64,000 nucleotides of DNA from contig JACCXH010000044.1 of the NCBI GenBank assembly GCA_013697245.1, forward strand, positions 1 to 64,000. The letters are read 5' to 3'. This DNA comes from Bacteroidota bacterium. GTDB lineage: Bacteria; Bacteroidota; Bacteroidia; B-17B0; Aurantibacillaceae. Of this stretch, positions 17,255 through 25,878 are shown one piece after another (position 1 is the first letter of the stretch; the number at the start of each line of letters is the position of its first letter). Position numbers and translations under genes: made by a program. The notes below the pieces were generated by a model that saw only the letters and a list, made by a program, of their open reading frames with translations, ran no database searches and had not been told where the DNA came from.

Positions 17255-18208
17255 ATGATAAAACCTATCAAAATTATAGAGGTTAAGAGTGAGATCGGTG
17301 CCGGTACCCGTGGTTCAAGTATGGGGGTTGATGCCATTAAGATAGCAGCTTTAGACTTTGGTAGCGCCTTTTTTAAACGGTATAAATCGGTTGAGATTCC
17401 TAACGAGAACAATTTGTTGTTGGAGCCGGTTGTACACGACTATGCCAAACGTATAAAAGGCGTGTTTAGCCTAAATGAGCGGATTGCCAAGGAAATTCAA
17501 AAAACATTAAAGGCAGATCAAGTCCCGATAGTGCTTGCCGGCGATCATAGTTCGGCACTTGGAACCATAAGCGGGATAAGGATGGCCTACCCTGATAAGA
17601 AACTCGGGGTGATATGGATTGATGCTCATGCCGACCTTCATAGTCCTTACACCACACCTAGCGGTAACATGCATGGCATGCCTTTATGCTGTGTTTTGGC
17701 CGAAGATAACCGTGACAGACAGATGAATAAACCGGATGATGAAACGGTTGAATATTGGGAAAAATTGAAGAATTTAGGTGGAATTTGTCCTAAGATCTCT
17801 TATCCAGATCTGGTTTTTATTGCTTTACGTGATTTTGAACCACCTGAGGATTACCTGATCAAAAAAAATAAAGTACGTGTTTTTAACCTGCAGGAGATCC
17901 GCAAAAAGGCTGTTGAACGTGTGGCGATAGAATCCTTAAACTACCTCGATCATTGCGACATTATATATGTAAGCTTTGATGTAGACAGTATGGATTCAAG
18001 AATATCTAGCGGAACGGGCACGCCGGTACCTAACGGAATAACTGAAAAAGAAGCCGGAAACCTGATCTATTATATCATGCGAAGTAAAAAGATCGTGTGT
18101 TTTGAAATGGTTGAGATCAATCCAACATTAGATAAAGAGAATTTAATGGCTGAAAATGCTTTTGAGATCCTTCAAAAAACAACCAATCAGTTAAGTAACG
18201 ATTTTTAA
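17255..18208 (+). CDS. Arginase (ureohydrolase family)
   Basis: The 317-residue ureohydrolase shows all metal-binding motifs: AGDHSSALG with His98, WIDAHADLHSP with Asp123, His125 and Asp127, and SFDVDSMDS late in the protein. PSGNMHGMPL and the end motif VEINPTLD favour arginase, which makes ornithine and urea, over agmatinase. It requires two Mn2+ ions. The gene is divergent from the arginine decarboxylase over a 97-bp shared upstream region, so two arginine-consuming branches face each other. Agmatinase remains a lesser alternative because of that pairing. Confidence 0.78.
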   Translation: MIKPIKIIEVKSEIGAGTRGSSMGVDAIKIAALDFGSAFFKRYKSVEIPNENNLLLEPVVHDYAKRIKGVFSLNERIAKEIQKTLKADQVPIVLAGDHSSALGTISGIRMAYPDKKLGVIWIDAHADLHSPYTTPSGNMHGMPLCCVLAEDNRDRQMNKPDDETVEYWEKLKNLGGICPKISYPDLVFIALRDFEPPEDYLIKKNKVRVFNLQEIRKKAVERVAIESLNYLDHCDIIYVSFDVDSMDSRISSGTGTPVPNGITEKEAGNLIYYIMRSKKIVCFEMVEINPTLDKENLMAENAFEILQKTTNQLSNDF

Positions 18209-18221
18209 TCAAACTTTTTTT

Positions 18222-18320
18222 GCCTCAGATTACGGTGATTTACACAGATAATTTTTTTGAATGTTAGGTTAACACAAAAATTTATCAAAAAAAATCTGCA
18301 GTATCTGTGAAATCTGTGGC
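18222..18320. repeat. Imperfect palindromic intergenic element
   Basis: The left end (GCCTCAGATTACGGTGATTT) and right end (ATCTGTGAAATCTGTGGC) are imperfect inverted copies that could fold into a long hairpin between the arginase and serine-hydrolase genes. A related element with the same GCCACAGATTT-like ends lies at 29248-29323. Such elements are common between genes in Bacteroidota; it may also help to end the two convergent transcripts. Confidence 0.5.
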
Positions 18321-19622
18321 TTAATCAATTACAATTTTTCTAACAAGGTTTATATTAGTTGACGAAGTGATCGTTAAAAAATACAGACCTTTTTGCAATT
18401 GAGAAACATCAATTGTGTTGTTTCTCAATTTTATTTCGAAAGATTGGCCAATACCATTTTTAATAGATATAGATCTCAATTCAACATCCGATTTGATTGT
18501 TATCATATCCTTTACAGGGTTTGGATAAATAGTAATTTTTTGTGAAAGATCATTTACATTAATTCCTGCATTAACGCAGTTTAATTTATTTATGTAGTCC
18601 CATAAGGTATTATCAAAAGTAGAAAGGGCAAAAGTTACATTCTCGGCAGAATTTCCTTGTCTTATTACCACCATACCCGTGCTAGGTATCACATAAATTT
18701 TTTGATCGTTCTTACCAAGCGCGGCAAACATGTCATTAGGGCAATTCGGAATTAAAGGTCCGTTTAAAACCAGTTGTATGCCAGGATTCATGTATGTTGC
18801 TTTGCCATTTAGCCACCATAAGTAACCGTAAGACTGATTAAAGTTCTGCGAGGTATTTATCATGGCTTTAAAGTATAAAGAATCCTTCATAATAGTATCC
18901 GTGTTCCATATACCTTTATTCAAATTCAATAAACCAAACCGCGCCATGTCTCTTGCAGTGCTATAATATACCTGTTGAAACCAAAAGCCGCTCATGCCTG
19001 TTTTAGACTCTATCCAATTATTGGTAACCGTATTGTAATTTAACCCTGCGCTTGTACTTATAACATCCTGCACTTTTTTATAGGCACCTGTATGATAGGC
19101 CCATCGCGTGCCTGCATTTACCTGGTATAACAAACAAGATTTTGCAGTATCTTCATTAGTGCATGGAAAGGGTGGCCCATCATCCAGCCCGCTTGTCATT
19201 TGCAATAAATTTTTAACCGTAATTAAATTTTCTTTTACCAGTGGCGCGCTTGTCCAGCCGGTGCCAATGTATTGAGATACTTTATTATTGATATTTATTA
19301 GGCCATTTTTTTGGGCAATACCGGTTAAAAAACTAGTCAGACTTTTGCTTGCTGAGGCCCAATAATGAAGAGAATCTACTGTATAAGAACCAAAATATTT
19401 TTCTAATACTATTTTACCATTCTTTAAAATAATGAAAGATCTTGTGTTTTTTACCTGGAGGTAATTATAAAGCGAATCAATACGCGCCTGGCACCAGTTA
19501 AGGCTTTGCGGCGAAATGGTATCCCAGGTGGAGCCGGTAAGTGGTGGGAAATATAAGGACTGTGCTTTTGTTAGTGTAAAGCAAAAAACAAATAATATAC
19601 TTGTAAAGTAAATTCTTTTCAT
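18321..19622 (-). CDS. Exported serine hydrolase (beta-lactamase class C fold) with T9SS sorting domain
   Basis: Start at 19622 gives the signal peptide MKRIYFTSILFVFCFTLTKA; an in-frame upstream start at 19649 adds nine residues with no support. The catalytic domain has SxxK in WASASKSLTSF, a YHTGAY segment at the expected Tyr motif position and a late VIRQG strand. Residues about 360-433 form a type A T9SS sorting domain (ITIYPNPVKDMITI ... GLYFLTI). The enzyme is therefore likely secreted or surface-bound. Members hydrolyse esters, peptides or beta-lactams; substrate cannot be told. Confidence 0.85.
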   Translation of the reverse strand: MKRIYFTSILFVFCFTLTKAQSLYFPPLTGSTWDTISPQSLNWCQARIDSLYNYLQVKNTRSFIILKNGKIVLEKYFGSYTVDSLHYWASASKSLTSFLTGIAQKNGLININNKVSQYIGTGWTSAPLVKENLITVKNLLQMTSGLDDGPPFPCTNEDTAKSCLLYQVNAGTRWAYHTGAYKKVQDVISTSAGLNYNTVTNNWIESKTGMSGFWFQQVYYSTARDMARFGLLNLNKGIWNTDTIMKDSLYFKAMINTSQNFNQSYGYLWWLNGKATYMNPGIQLVLNGPLIPNCPNDMFAALGKNDQKIYVIPSTGMVVIRQGNSAENVTFALSTFDNTLWDYINKLNCVNAGINVNDLSQKITIYPNPVKDMITIKSDVELRSISIKNGIGQSFEIKLRNNTIDVSQLQKGLYFLTITSSTNINLVRKIVID

Positions 19623-19724
19623 AAATGTTTGATGACTTAAAGATACCAAAGTTTAATGCTGTTTAATAATAATCTTGCATTTAAAATTAATTGTTACGTA
19701 ATTTGAAATATATCTGACACTTAC

Positions 19725-20177
19725 ATGGAAAGCTTATTTAAACCAGAAACTACACAAAAATTTATTGAAAGAATAAACCGTTTAACACCTCAAGCAAAGG
19801 CAGAATGGGGAAAAATGGACGTAGCTCAAATGCTAACACATTGCCAAAAACCTCTTGAAATTGCTTCTGGCGAATTAGTTCCAAAAGTTAGTCCTATTAT
19901 AAAATTATTATTTGGTAAAAGCGCAAAGAGATCTATCCTGCGCGATCCGCAATTCAAAAAAAATATTCCAACATTTGCCGAAGCAAAAATTGTTGACCAG
20001 CGTGTATTTGATACAGAAAAGAAAAAACTGATCGAGTACGTAGAAAGCTTCCAGAAAAAAGGGCCTAAAGGTATTACAAAAGCAGCACACCCTTTTTTTG
20101 GCCCAATGACCATTGAAGAATGGGATGCTTTACAAACAAAACATTTAGATCATCACTTGCGCCAATTTGGTGTTTAA
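19725..20177 (+). CDS. DUF1569 domain protein (DinB-like fold)
   Basis: The 150-residue cytoplasmic protein begins with FIERINRLTPQAKAEWGKMD and VAQMLTHCQKPLE and ends WDALQTKHLDHHLRQFGV. The spaced histidines (MLTHC, KHLDHHL) match the metal-site pattern of DinB/YfiT-like four-helix bundles, to which DUF1569 belongs. No substrate is known. It starts a short plus-strand pair with the enoyl-CoA hydratase gene 14 nt downstream. Confidence 0.75.
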   Translation: MESLFKPETTQKFIERINRLTPQAKAEWGKMDVAQMLTHCQKPLEIASGELVPKVSPIIKLLFGKSAKRSILRDPQFKKNIPTFAEAKIVDQRVFDTEKKKLIEYVESFQKKGPKGITKAAHPFFGPMTIEEWDALQTKHLDHHLRQFGV

Positions 20178-20191
20178 TTTTAAATAGTATT

Positions 20192-20968
20192 ATGAGTTAT
20201 ATTTTAACCGAACAAAAAAATAACGTTTTAATAATTACATTAAATCGTCCTGATAAATACAACAGCTTTAATCGAGAAATGGCTTTGGCTTTAATTGCAG
20301 AATTAGAAAAAGCCGAAAAAGATAAAACCGTTAGGGCAATTGTTTTAACCGGTGCAGGCAAAGCTTTTTGCGCCGGGCAAGATCTTGCAGAAGCCATAGA
20401 CCCAAACGGGCCTGGCATAAGGCGTATTGTTGAAGAACATTACAATCCCATCATCTTAATGATCAGGAATATTGAAAAGCCTATCATTGCCGCTGTAAAT
20501 GGCGTAGCAGCCGGAGCGGGTGCCAATATAGCCTTAGCCTGCGACATTGTTCTAGCCGGAAAGTCGGCAAGTTTTATACAGGCGTTCAGTAAAATTGGAC
20601 TAATACCCGATAGCGGCGGAACCTATACCCTACCCCGTTTAATAGGTTTTAATATGGCCAGTGCTTTGATGATAACCGGCGATAAAGCTACTGCCGAAGA
20701 AGCGTTTCATTACGGTATGGTTTACAAGGTGTTTGATGATAACAGATTATTGGAACAAGCTGTTGTTAACGCTCAGCACATTGCCGCAATGCCAACCAAA
20801 GCAATTGGCTTAACAAAACGATTATTGAATCAAACTTATAATAACACCCTCGCCCAACAATTAGTAGCTGAAAGAGATATACAGGTTGAAGCCGCAAATG
20901 GTTATGATTATAACGAAGGCGTAAAAGCTTTTTTAGAAAAACGTCAGCCCGACTTTAAAGGAGAATAG
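20192..20968 (+). CDS. Enoyl-CoA hydratase/isomerase family protein (PaaG-like)
   Basis: ATG at 20192 gives 258 residues, the family norm; an upstream in-frame start at 20120 would overlap the previous gene. Crotonase-fold motifs: LTGAGKAFCAGQDL (oxyanion hole), GVAAGAGANIALACDIV, and SKIGLIPDSGGTYTLPRLIG. The Asp in IPDSGG rather than the paired Glu of true hydratases fits the 2-(1,2-epoxyphenyl)acetyl-CoA isomerase (PaaG/PaaB) subgroup. No other paa gene is in the window, so a general enoyl-CoA isomerase role is possible. Confidence 0.82.
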   Translation: MSYILTEQKNNVLIITLNRPDKYNSFNREMALALIAELEKAEKDKTVRAIVLTGAGKAFCAGQDLAEAIDPNGPGIRRIVEEHYNPIILMIRNIEKPIIAAVNGVAAGAGANIALACDIVLAGKSASFIQAFSKIGLIPDSGGTYTLPRLIGFNMASALMITGDKATAEEAFHYGMVYKVFDDNRLLEQAVVNAQHIAAMPTKAIGLTKRLLNQTYNNTLAQQLVAERDIQVEAANGYDYNEGVKAFLEKRQPDFKGE

Positions 20969-21043
20969 AAGGATTGGAAAATGTAAGAGGTAAAATAGAA
21001 AATGTTATCGCCTCAGCTATAACTTCCACCTGCCCTTTTCCAT

Positions 21044-21556
21044 TTATTTGAACCAGCTGCTATACATTAAATAATTATTAGCGATTCGATCGATCTCACC
21101 ATTAATTAGTTCCTGAGAAATATCTTTTACTTTTTTTGCCGGCACGCCAGCAAATATACAACCGCTTGGCACAACGGTTCCCTCTGTTACAACAGCTCCA
21201 GCTGCTATGATGGTATTGCTTCCTATCTCACAATTATCCATAACGATGGCGCCCATGCCAATTAAAACATTATCGTGCACAGTACAACCATGTACAATGG
21301 CATTATGGCCAATAGAAACATTATTACCCAGACTTACTTTTGTTTTTTGATACGTACAATGTAATACGGCGCCATCCTGTATATTTACTTTGTTTCCAAT
21401 TCGAATACTGTTTACATCACCACGCACAACGGCATTGAACCAAACGCTGCATTCATTACCCATAATTACATCACCAACAATAGTAGCATTGGGCGCTACA
21501 AAACAATTTTCTCCGAACTGCGGGGAGATGCCTCTTACAGGTAAGATAACAGCCAT
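21044..21556 (-). CDS. Gamma-carbonic anhydrase family protein (YrdA-like)
   Basis: A 170-residue left-handed beta-helix protein with hexapeptide repeats (for example NATIVGDVIMGNECSVWFNA). The zinc histidines fall in HCTYQ and GHNAIVHGCTVHDN, as in gamma-carbonic anhydrases and YrdA. Catalytic activity of this subgroup is often unproven. It is the last gene of a minus-strand group with the YbaB-like gene and nadE. Confidence 0.88.
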   Translation of the reverse strand: MAVILPVRGISPQFGENCFVAPNATIVGDVIMGNECSVWFNAVVRGDVNSIRIGNKVNIQDGAVLHCTYQKTKVSLGNNVSIGHNAIVHGCTVHDNVLIGMGAIVMDNCEIGSNTIIAAGAVVTEGTVVPSGCIFAGVPAKKVKDISQELINGEIDRIANNYLMYSSWFK

Positions 21557-21567
21557 AATTTTATTTT

Positions 21568-21873
21568 TTATAATCCCGGCAATAATCCACCTGCCGCTTT
21601 TTTCATTTCTTCTTCGTTCAATTTATCCGCCGCTGCAATTGCTTTGTTAATTGTAACTGTTAATTATTCTTCCAGTTCTTCTTTACTGCCATGTTGCAGT
21701 GCCGCTGCTACTTTAATATTTTTAATTTTTCGGTTACCCGTAATTTCAATTTTAATATCTCCGCCCGCTCCTTCAACATTTAAAGTAATGTCGTCCAGTT
21801 TATTTTTTATCTCGTCGGCCTTTTGCTTCATTTCCTGGAGCTTGCCTAACATATCACCCATTTTTCCAAACAT
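21568..21873 (-). pseudogene. YbaB/EbfC nucleoid-associated protein with in-frame stop
   Basis: The ATG at 21873 opens MFGKMGDMLGKLQEMKQKAD and the family core NVEGAGGDIKIEITGNRKIK, then reaches a TAA at 21664-21666 after 69 residues. In the same frame the family C-terminus continues directly: LTVTINKAIAAADKLNEEEM, then KKAAGGLLPGL and a TAA at 21568. YbaB proteins are about 100 residues, and this total (101 codons before the final stop) fits exactly, so one nonsense codon interrupts an otherwise intact gene. Homologues have a Tyr- or Gln-like residue there. YbaB binds DNA as a dimer and the lost helix belongs to the dimer core. nadE lies 6 nt upstream. Confidence 0.8.
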
Positions 21874-21879
21874 GATTTT

Positions 21880-22656
21880 TTATTTTAAATTTTTTGGTAT
21901 TGTGCAAACAGGTATAGCATCTATTTTATGTTTGTTTGCATTGTGCCTTGTTTTATAAATATGTAATACTTCTTTTTGTCGTGTATTTAATTCCGTTGTT
22001 TCTTTTTTTGCAAGATATTCCATAGCCCACTCCAATTCGGGGTAACTTGCGCCTATCTGATCTTCATCATTTCTGCCATCATCAAATAAACCATCGGTTG
22101 GTTTTGCCTGCTGAATATTTTTTACAACGTCTAACTCTTTTGCAAGTTGATAAACTTCTGTTTTGTAAAGATCTGCTATCGGGCTTACATCCACACCGCC
22201 ATCGCCATATTTGGTAAAAAATCCAATTCCAAAATCCTCTACCTTATTTCCTGTTCCCGCAACCAATAATTTGTTATGGCCGGCGAAAGCATAAAGTGTG
22301 GTCATGCGTAAACGCGCACGGGTATTGGCCATCGTTAAAAAATCCTGTATTTCGGCTGGAAAAATTTTCTCAAGACTTTCTAAAGCTGCGGTAAGATCTG
22401 TTGTGGCGGTTTCTACATTTTTATAGTTGCTCATTAACCATTTTATATGCTCACTGCTAAGATCAAATTCGGCTTTAAACTGCCGGATGGGAAGATTTAA
22501 TACAATTACTCTTTTGCCTGTTAAAGCGCACAACGTAGAGGTTACAGCGCTATCGATTCCACCTGAAACGCCAACCACAAACCCATCTGTTCCGGATGCA
22601 TCGGAATAACTTTTTAACCAGTTAACAATATGATCGATTACGGCTTTTGTTTGCAT
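21880..22656 (-). CDS. nadE: NAD+ synthetase, ammonia-dependent type
   Basis: The 258-residue protein has the PP-loop VGVSGGIDSAVTS (31-36 core) and the NaAD-binding region with FGIGFFTKYGDGGVDVSPIADLYKTEV. It adenylates deamido-NAD and aminates it, the last step of NAD synthesis. No N-terminal glutaminase domain is present, so it would use free ammonia or ammonia from another protein. The defective YbaB-like gene follows after 6 nt. Confidence 0.93.
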   Translation of the reverse strand: MQTKAVIDHIVNWLKSYSDASGTDGFVVGVSGGIDSAVTSTLCALTGKRVIVLNLPIRQFKAEFDLSSEHIKWLMSNYKNVETATTDLTAALESLEKIFPAEIQDFLTMANTRARLRMTTLYAFAGHNKLLVAGTGNKVEDFGIGFFTKYGDGGVDVSPIADLYKTEVYQLAKELDVVKNIQQAKPTDGLFDDGRNDEDQIGASYPELEWAMEYLAKKETTELNTRQKEVLHIYKTRHNANKHKIDAIPVCTIPKNLK

Positions 22657-22729
22657 TTTAACTAAAATATGTTTGTAAAGTTACAATTTTGAGCAAAATA
22701 TTTATCCTAAAGATAATTAAATTTACATT

Positions 22730-23392
22730 GTGGATCAAAGAGCACTTCAATACCAACGCAATTCGGCAATATTAAAAAAATATTTGCCCGAAGAGACCGT
22801 TGGTCTTATTGCAGAATGGATCATAGATCTTGATTTTAAATTAAAAATCACCAAAGAGCGTAAAACAAGGCTGGGCGATTACATGTCGCCACACGCAGGA
22901 TTAAATCACACCATTACCATTAATCACAACTTAAATAAATACGCTTTTCTAATAACGCTTGTTCACGAAGTAGCACATTTGGTAACCTACAACGAGCATA
23001 AAAATTCGGTGAACCCGCATGGTATTGAATGGAAAAGAAATTTTCAAAAACTAATGCAGCCCTTTTTAAATACAGATATTTTTCCGGTAGAGATCTTTGC
23101 CGCACTCAGAAAATATTTGCAAAACCCGGCAGCATCAAGCTGTAGTGATATTCAATTATTAAGGACCTTAAAGCTGCATGACGAAGATACCGGCACTATT
23201 TTTTTAGAGCACTTACCTTTTAATACCTTGTTCTTATACAATGGCGAACGTATCTTTAAAAAAGGCGAGCGTGTAAGAAAAAGATTTAAATGTATTGAAG
23301 TTAACAGCGGAACTCTTTATTTATTTAATCCCTTAACCGAAGTGGAGTTGTTTGATTCGCCCACTAACACTAACGCTCAATTAACTTTGTAG
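22730..23392 (+). CDS. SprT-like zinc metalloprotease-fold protein
   Basis: Starts with GTG at 22730; no ATG is available upstream in frame. The 220-residue protein has the zinc motif LVHEVAHLVTYNEH (His79, Glu80, His83) and a following NPHGIEWKRNFQKL that supplies the third ligand region, as in SprT/Spartan-like proteins. The C-terminal third looks like a small beta domain (RIFKKGERVRKRFKCIEV). Cellular role unproven. Its 3' end overlaps the convergent LacI-type gene by 23 bp. Confidence 0.8.
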   Translation: MDQRALQYQRNSAILKKYLPEETVGLIAEWIIDLDFKLKITKERKTRLGDYMSPHAGLNHTITINHNLNKYAFLITLVHEVAHLVTYNEHKNSVNPHGIEWKRNFQKLMQPFLNTDIFPVEIFAALRKYLQNPAASSCSDIQLLRTLKLHDEDTGTIFLEHLPFNTLFLYNGERIFKKGERVRKRFKCIEVNSGTLYLFNPLTEVELFDSPTNTNAQLTL

Positions 23393-24380
23393 AAAGCACA
23401 ATATTGGATTTATTGGTTTGTTTTCCTTCCATAATATCCAGTATCAGTAACGAGGCATTCTTCCCTATCTCTTCTACCGGCTGCGATACAGATATTACCG
23501 GTTTATCAATAATATTAAACAGTTCAATATCATCAAAGCTGGCAATTTTTATTTTATTCCCTTTTTCTACAAATTGTTTTTTCTTTAAAACATTTAAGAT
23601 GGCGGTTGCAATATTATTATTTAAAGCAAATATGGCATCAAGATCGGGATTTGACTTTAACAGATCTGTAATAGCTTCTTCAACATCGCTTTGTACTTTC
23701 TCAAAATTAATAGGGCGTAAAAGCGCCGGATCGAATTTTAATTTATTTTTTGTTAAAGCATCTTTGTAACCATTTACACGATCTTCTATCGTACTAATAA
23801 AGGAAGGTGTAATAGAAAAACAAGCGATCTTTTTGCAGCTTTTTGCAACTAAATGATTTATTATTTCGAGTGCACCGCCATAATTATCAATAACCACGTA
23901 ATTGGTATTAAACAAAGGTAAAACCCTGTCAATAAAAACGGTGGGAATAGATGAATATCTTGGCTGATCGTAAAAAGATGAATCTTTAAAAGTAGAAGCT
24001 ATAATTAAACCGTCAACACCTTGCTGGTTGACCATCATTTCTACCAGGCGTTTTTCTTTCTCTTCATTTTCATCGGTGCTGCATACCATTAAATTATAGT
24101 TCTTTTCAAAAAGAACACCTTCAATATTTTTTGCTATTTTAGAGTAAAAAGGATTAGCAATGTCTGCTACGATCAATCCAATAAAATTACTTTTCCCCGT
24201 TCGAAGTGCTTTTGCAAATTTATTTGGCGTATAGTCTAATTTCGCAACGGCATCTAAAACCTCTGCTTGCGTTTTTTTACTAATACCATATTGATTACCC
24301 TTACCATTTAACACCATCGAAATAAGAGTTTTTGAAAACCCAAGCTGCTTCGATAGATCTTCTAACTGCAATCTTTTCAT
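23370..24380 (-). CDS. LacI-family transcriptional regulator
   Basis: 336 residues: an N-terminal LacI helix-turn-helix with LEDLSKQLGFSKTLISMVLN and a hinge helix (PNKFAKALRTGKS), followed by a periplasmic-binding-protein-like effector domain (FIGLIVADIANPFYSKIAKN, VDGLIIAS, KIASFDD). Members normally repress sugar or nucleoside genes and respond to small ligands. No carbohydrate-utilisation genes lie nearby; the divergent neighbour is an aminotransferase. A 15-bp palindrome at 24442-24456 in its own promoter region is a plausible self-operator. Confidence 0.9.
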   Translation of the reverse strand: MKRLQLEDLSKQLGFSKTLISMVLNGKGNQYGISKKTQAEVLDAVAKLDYTPNKFAKALRTGKSNFIGLIVADIANPFYSKIAKNIEGVLFEKNYNLMVCSTDENEEKEKRLVEMMVNQQGVDGLIIASTFKDSSFYDQPRYSSIPTVFIDRVLPLFNTNYVVIDNYGGALEIINHLVAKSCKKIACFSITPSFISTIEDRVNGYKDALTKNKLKFDPALLRPINFEKVQSDVEEAITDLLKSNPDLDAIFALNNNIATAILNVLKKKQFVEKGNKIKIASFDDIELFNIIDKPVISVSQPVEEIGKNASLLILDIMEGKQTNKSNIVLSTKLIER

Positions 24381-24436
24381 AATAAAAGGCTTTAAATTAA
24401 AAAGGTAAAAAACACATAATGAATACCTTTGTTATA

Positions 24437-24466
24437 CAAATCTAAATAAAATTTAGTGCAATTAAA
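24437..24466 (-). promoter_or_regulatory. Candidate lacI-type gene promoter with overlapping palindrome
   Basis: On the minus strand TAGATTTG (24444-24437) matches the -7 element TAnnTTTG exactly; the -33 side is only T-rich. CTAAAT-AAA-ATTTAG at 24442-24456 is a perfect inverted repeat overlapping the -7 element, as expected for an autorepressor site. Pattern-based only. Confidence 0.4.
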
Positions 24467-24550
24467 AGGATTTAGACGGGGCTTTGCTGGAAATAGACCA
24501 TTTAGGCTAAATTAAAGTTAAGAATTAATAATTAACATATAAAGTTTTTA

Positions 24551-24581
24551 TTTGAATACTTCTAAAATAAATCTAGGTTTG
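24551..24581 (+). promoter_or_regulatory. Promoter of the aminotransferase gene (Bacteroidota type)
   Basis: TTTG at 24551-24554 and TAGGTTTG at 24574-24581 are exact matches to the -33 and -7 elements used by the primary sigma factor of Bacteroidota, with a 19-nt spacer. Transcription would start near 24588, giving a leader of about 33 nt. Confidence 0.6.
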
Positions 24582-24620
24582 TAACCTTAATATAAAAAAT
24601 CAGCTCAAAAACACCCTAAA

Positions 24621-25877
24621 ATGAAGGTTTCTAAGTTAGCAGAGAATATAATTGGTTCTGAAATTATAAAATTGGCCGGTGAGGTTAATGAAAAGATAAA
24701 ACAAGGCGAAAAGATCTATAACTTGACCATTGGCGACTTTAACCCTAACGAATTTCCTATTCCTACAGAATTAAAAGAACACATCATAGAGGCGTATAAT
24801 GCCAACCAAACCAATTACCCTGCGGCAGATGGCATGGCTGAATTGCGCACCGCGGTTAGTAATTTATTAAAGCAGCGTGGTGGCCTTGATTATAAAGCTG
24901 ACGAGATCTTAATTGCCGGAGGCGCCAGGCCCATTATTTACAGCATTTTCAGGGCTTTGGTAGATGCTGATGACACTGTGATATTTGCGGTTCCATCCTG
25001 GAACAATAATCATTATACATACTTAAATGGCGCAAAGCCCGTGGTTATTGAGGCTACACCTGGGCAAAATTTTATGCCATTGGCAAAAGATATTAAACCA
25101 CATATTTCTAAAGCTACTCTATTAGCGCTTTGTTCTCCTCAAAACCCTACAGGCACCGTGTTCACAAAAGAGGGGTTGGAAGAGATCTGCGATATGATAC
25201 TGGAAGAAAATAAAAAACGTGACCCTTCGCAAAAACCGGTGTATCTGATGTATGACCAGATTTACTGGGCTTTGACCTTTGGTGATATTAAACATTACGA
25301 TCCGGTTAGTTTAAGGCCGGAAATGAAAAACTACACTGTATTTGTGGATGGGATCTCTAAATCGCTTGCCGCTACAGGCGTGCGCGTTGGTTGGAGCATG
25401 GGACCCAAATTCATTATCGATAAAATGAAAGCTATTTTAACGCATGTTGGCGCCTGGGCACCAAAAGCAGAACAAATGGCCACAGCAAAATATTTATCTG
25501 ATCTTAAAACCTATGACGCTTTTATAGTTCAACAAAAAGAAAAAGTTGATAAACGTTTACAGGGTTTTTATAAAGGCTTTCAACTATTAAAGGCAAATGG
25601 TTTTAAAGTAGATGCCATTACACCACAAGCTGCTATTTATTTAACGGTGCAGTTTAGTTTGCATGGACAAAAAACAGCTGACGGAAAAACACTGGCAACT
25701 ACAGCAGACATTACAAAATATTTATTGGATGAAGCAAAATTAGCCATTGTTCCTTTTTCGGCATTTGGTGCATCGGCCAATTCGAGCTGGTACCGCTTAT
25801 CAGTCGGCACCTGTAAGATAGAAGATGTTGAAGGTGTAATTACGAATTTAAAAAGTGCGTTGAGTAAATTATCTTAA
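24621..25877 (+). CDS. PLP-dependent class I/II aminotransferase
   Basis: The 418-residue fold-type I enzyme has SPQNPTGTVF, the MYDQIYWALTF segment with the Asp-x-x-Tyr pair that contacts PLP, and GISKSLAATGVRVGW, in which the Lys of SKSLA is the Schiff-base residue and a later Arg binds the substrate carboxylate (SWYRLSVG). It resembles aspartate aminotransferases of subgroup I-gamma; amino-acid specificity is not resolved. It is monocistronic, with its own good promoter, and divergent from the LacI-type regulator. Confidence 0.85.
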   Translation: MKVSKLAENIIGSEIIKLAGEVNEKIKQGEKIYNLTIGDFNPNEFPIPTELKEHIIEAYNANQTNYPAADGMAELRTAVSNLLKQRGGLDYKADEILIAGGARPIIYSIFRALVDADDTVIFAVPSWNNNHYTYLNGAKPVVIEATPGQNFMPLAKDIKPHISKATLLALCSPQNPTGTVFTKEGLEEICDMILEENKKRDPSQKPVYLMYDQIYWALTFGDIKHYDPVSLRPEMKNYTVFVDGISKSLAATGVRVGWSMGPKFIIDKMKAILTHVGAWAPKAEQMATAKYLSDLKTYDAFIVQQKEKVDKRLQGFYKGFQLLKANGFKVDAITPQAAIYLTVQFSLHGQKTADGKTLATTADITKYLLDEAKLAIVPFSAFGASANSSWYRLSVGTCKIEDVEGVITNLKSALSKLS

Positions 25878-25878
25878 T

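Noticed and set aside
17255-18208. Agmatinase (speB) call
   Set aside because: The PSGNMHGMP segment after DAHADLHSP is arginase-like; agmatinases have a different SHGT-type segment there. Kept only as an alternative.
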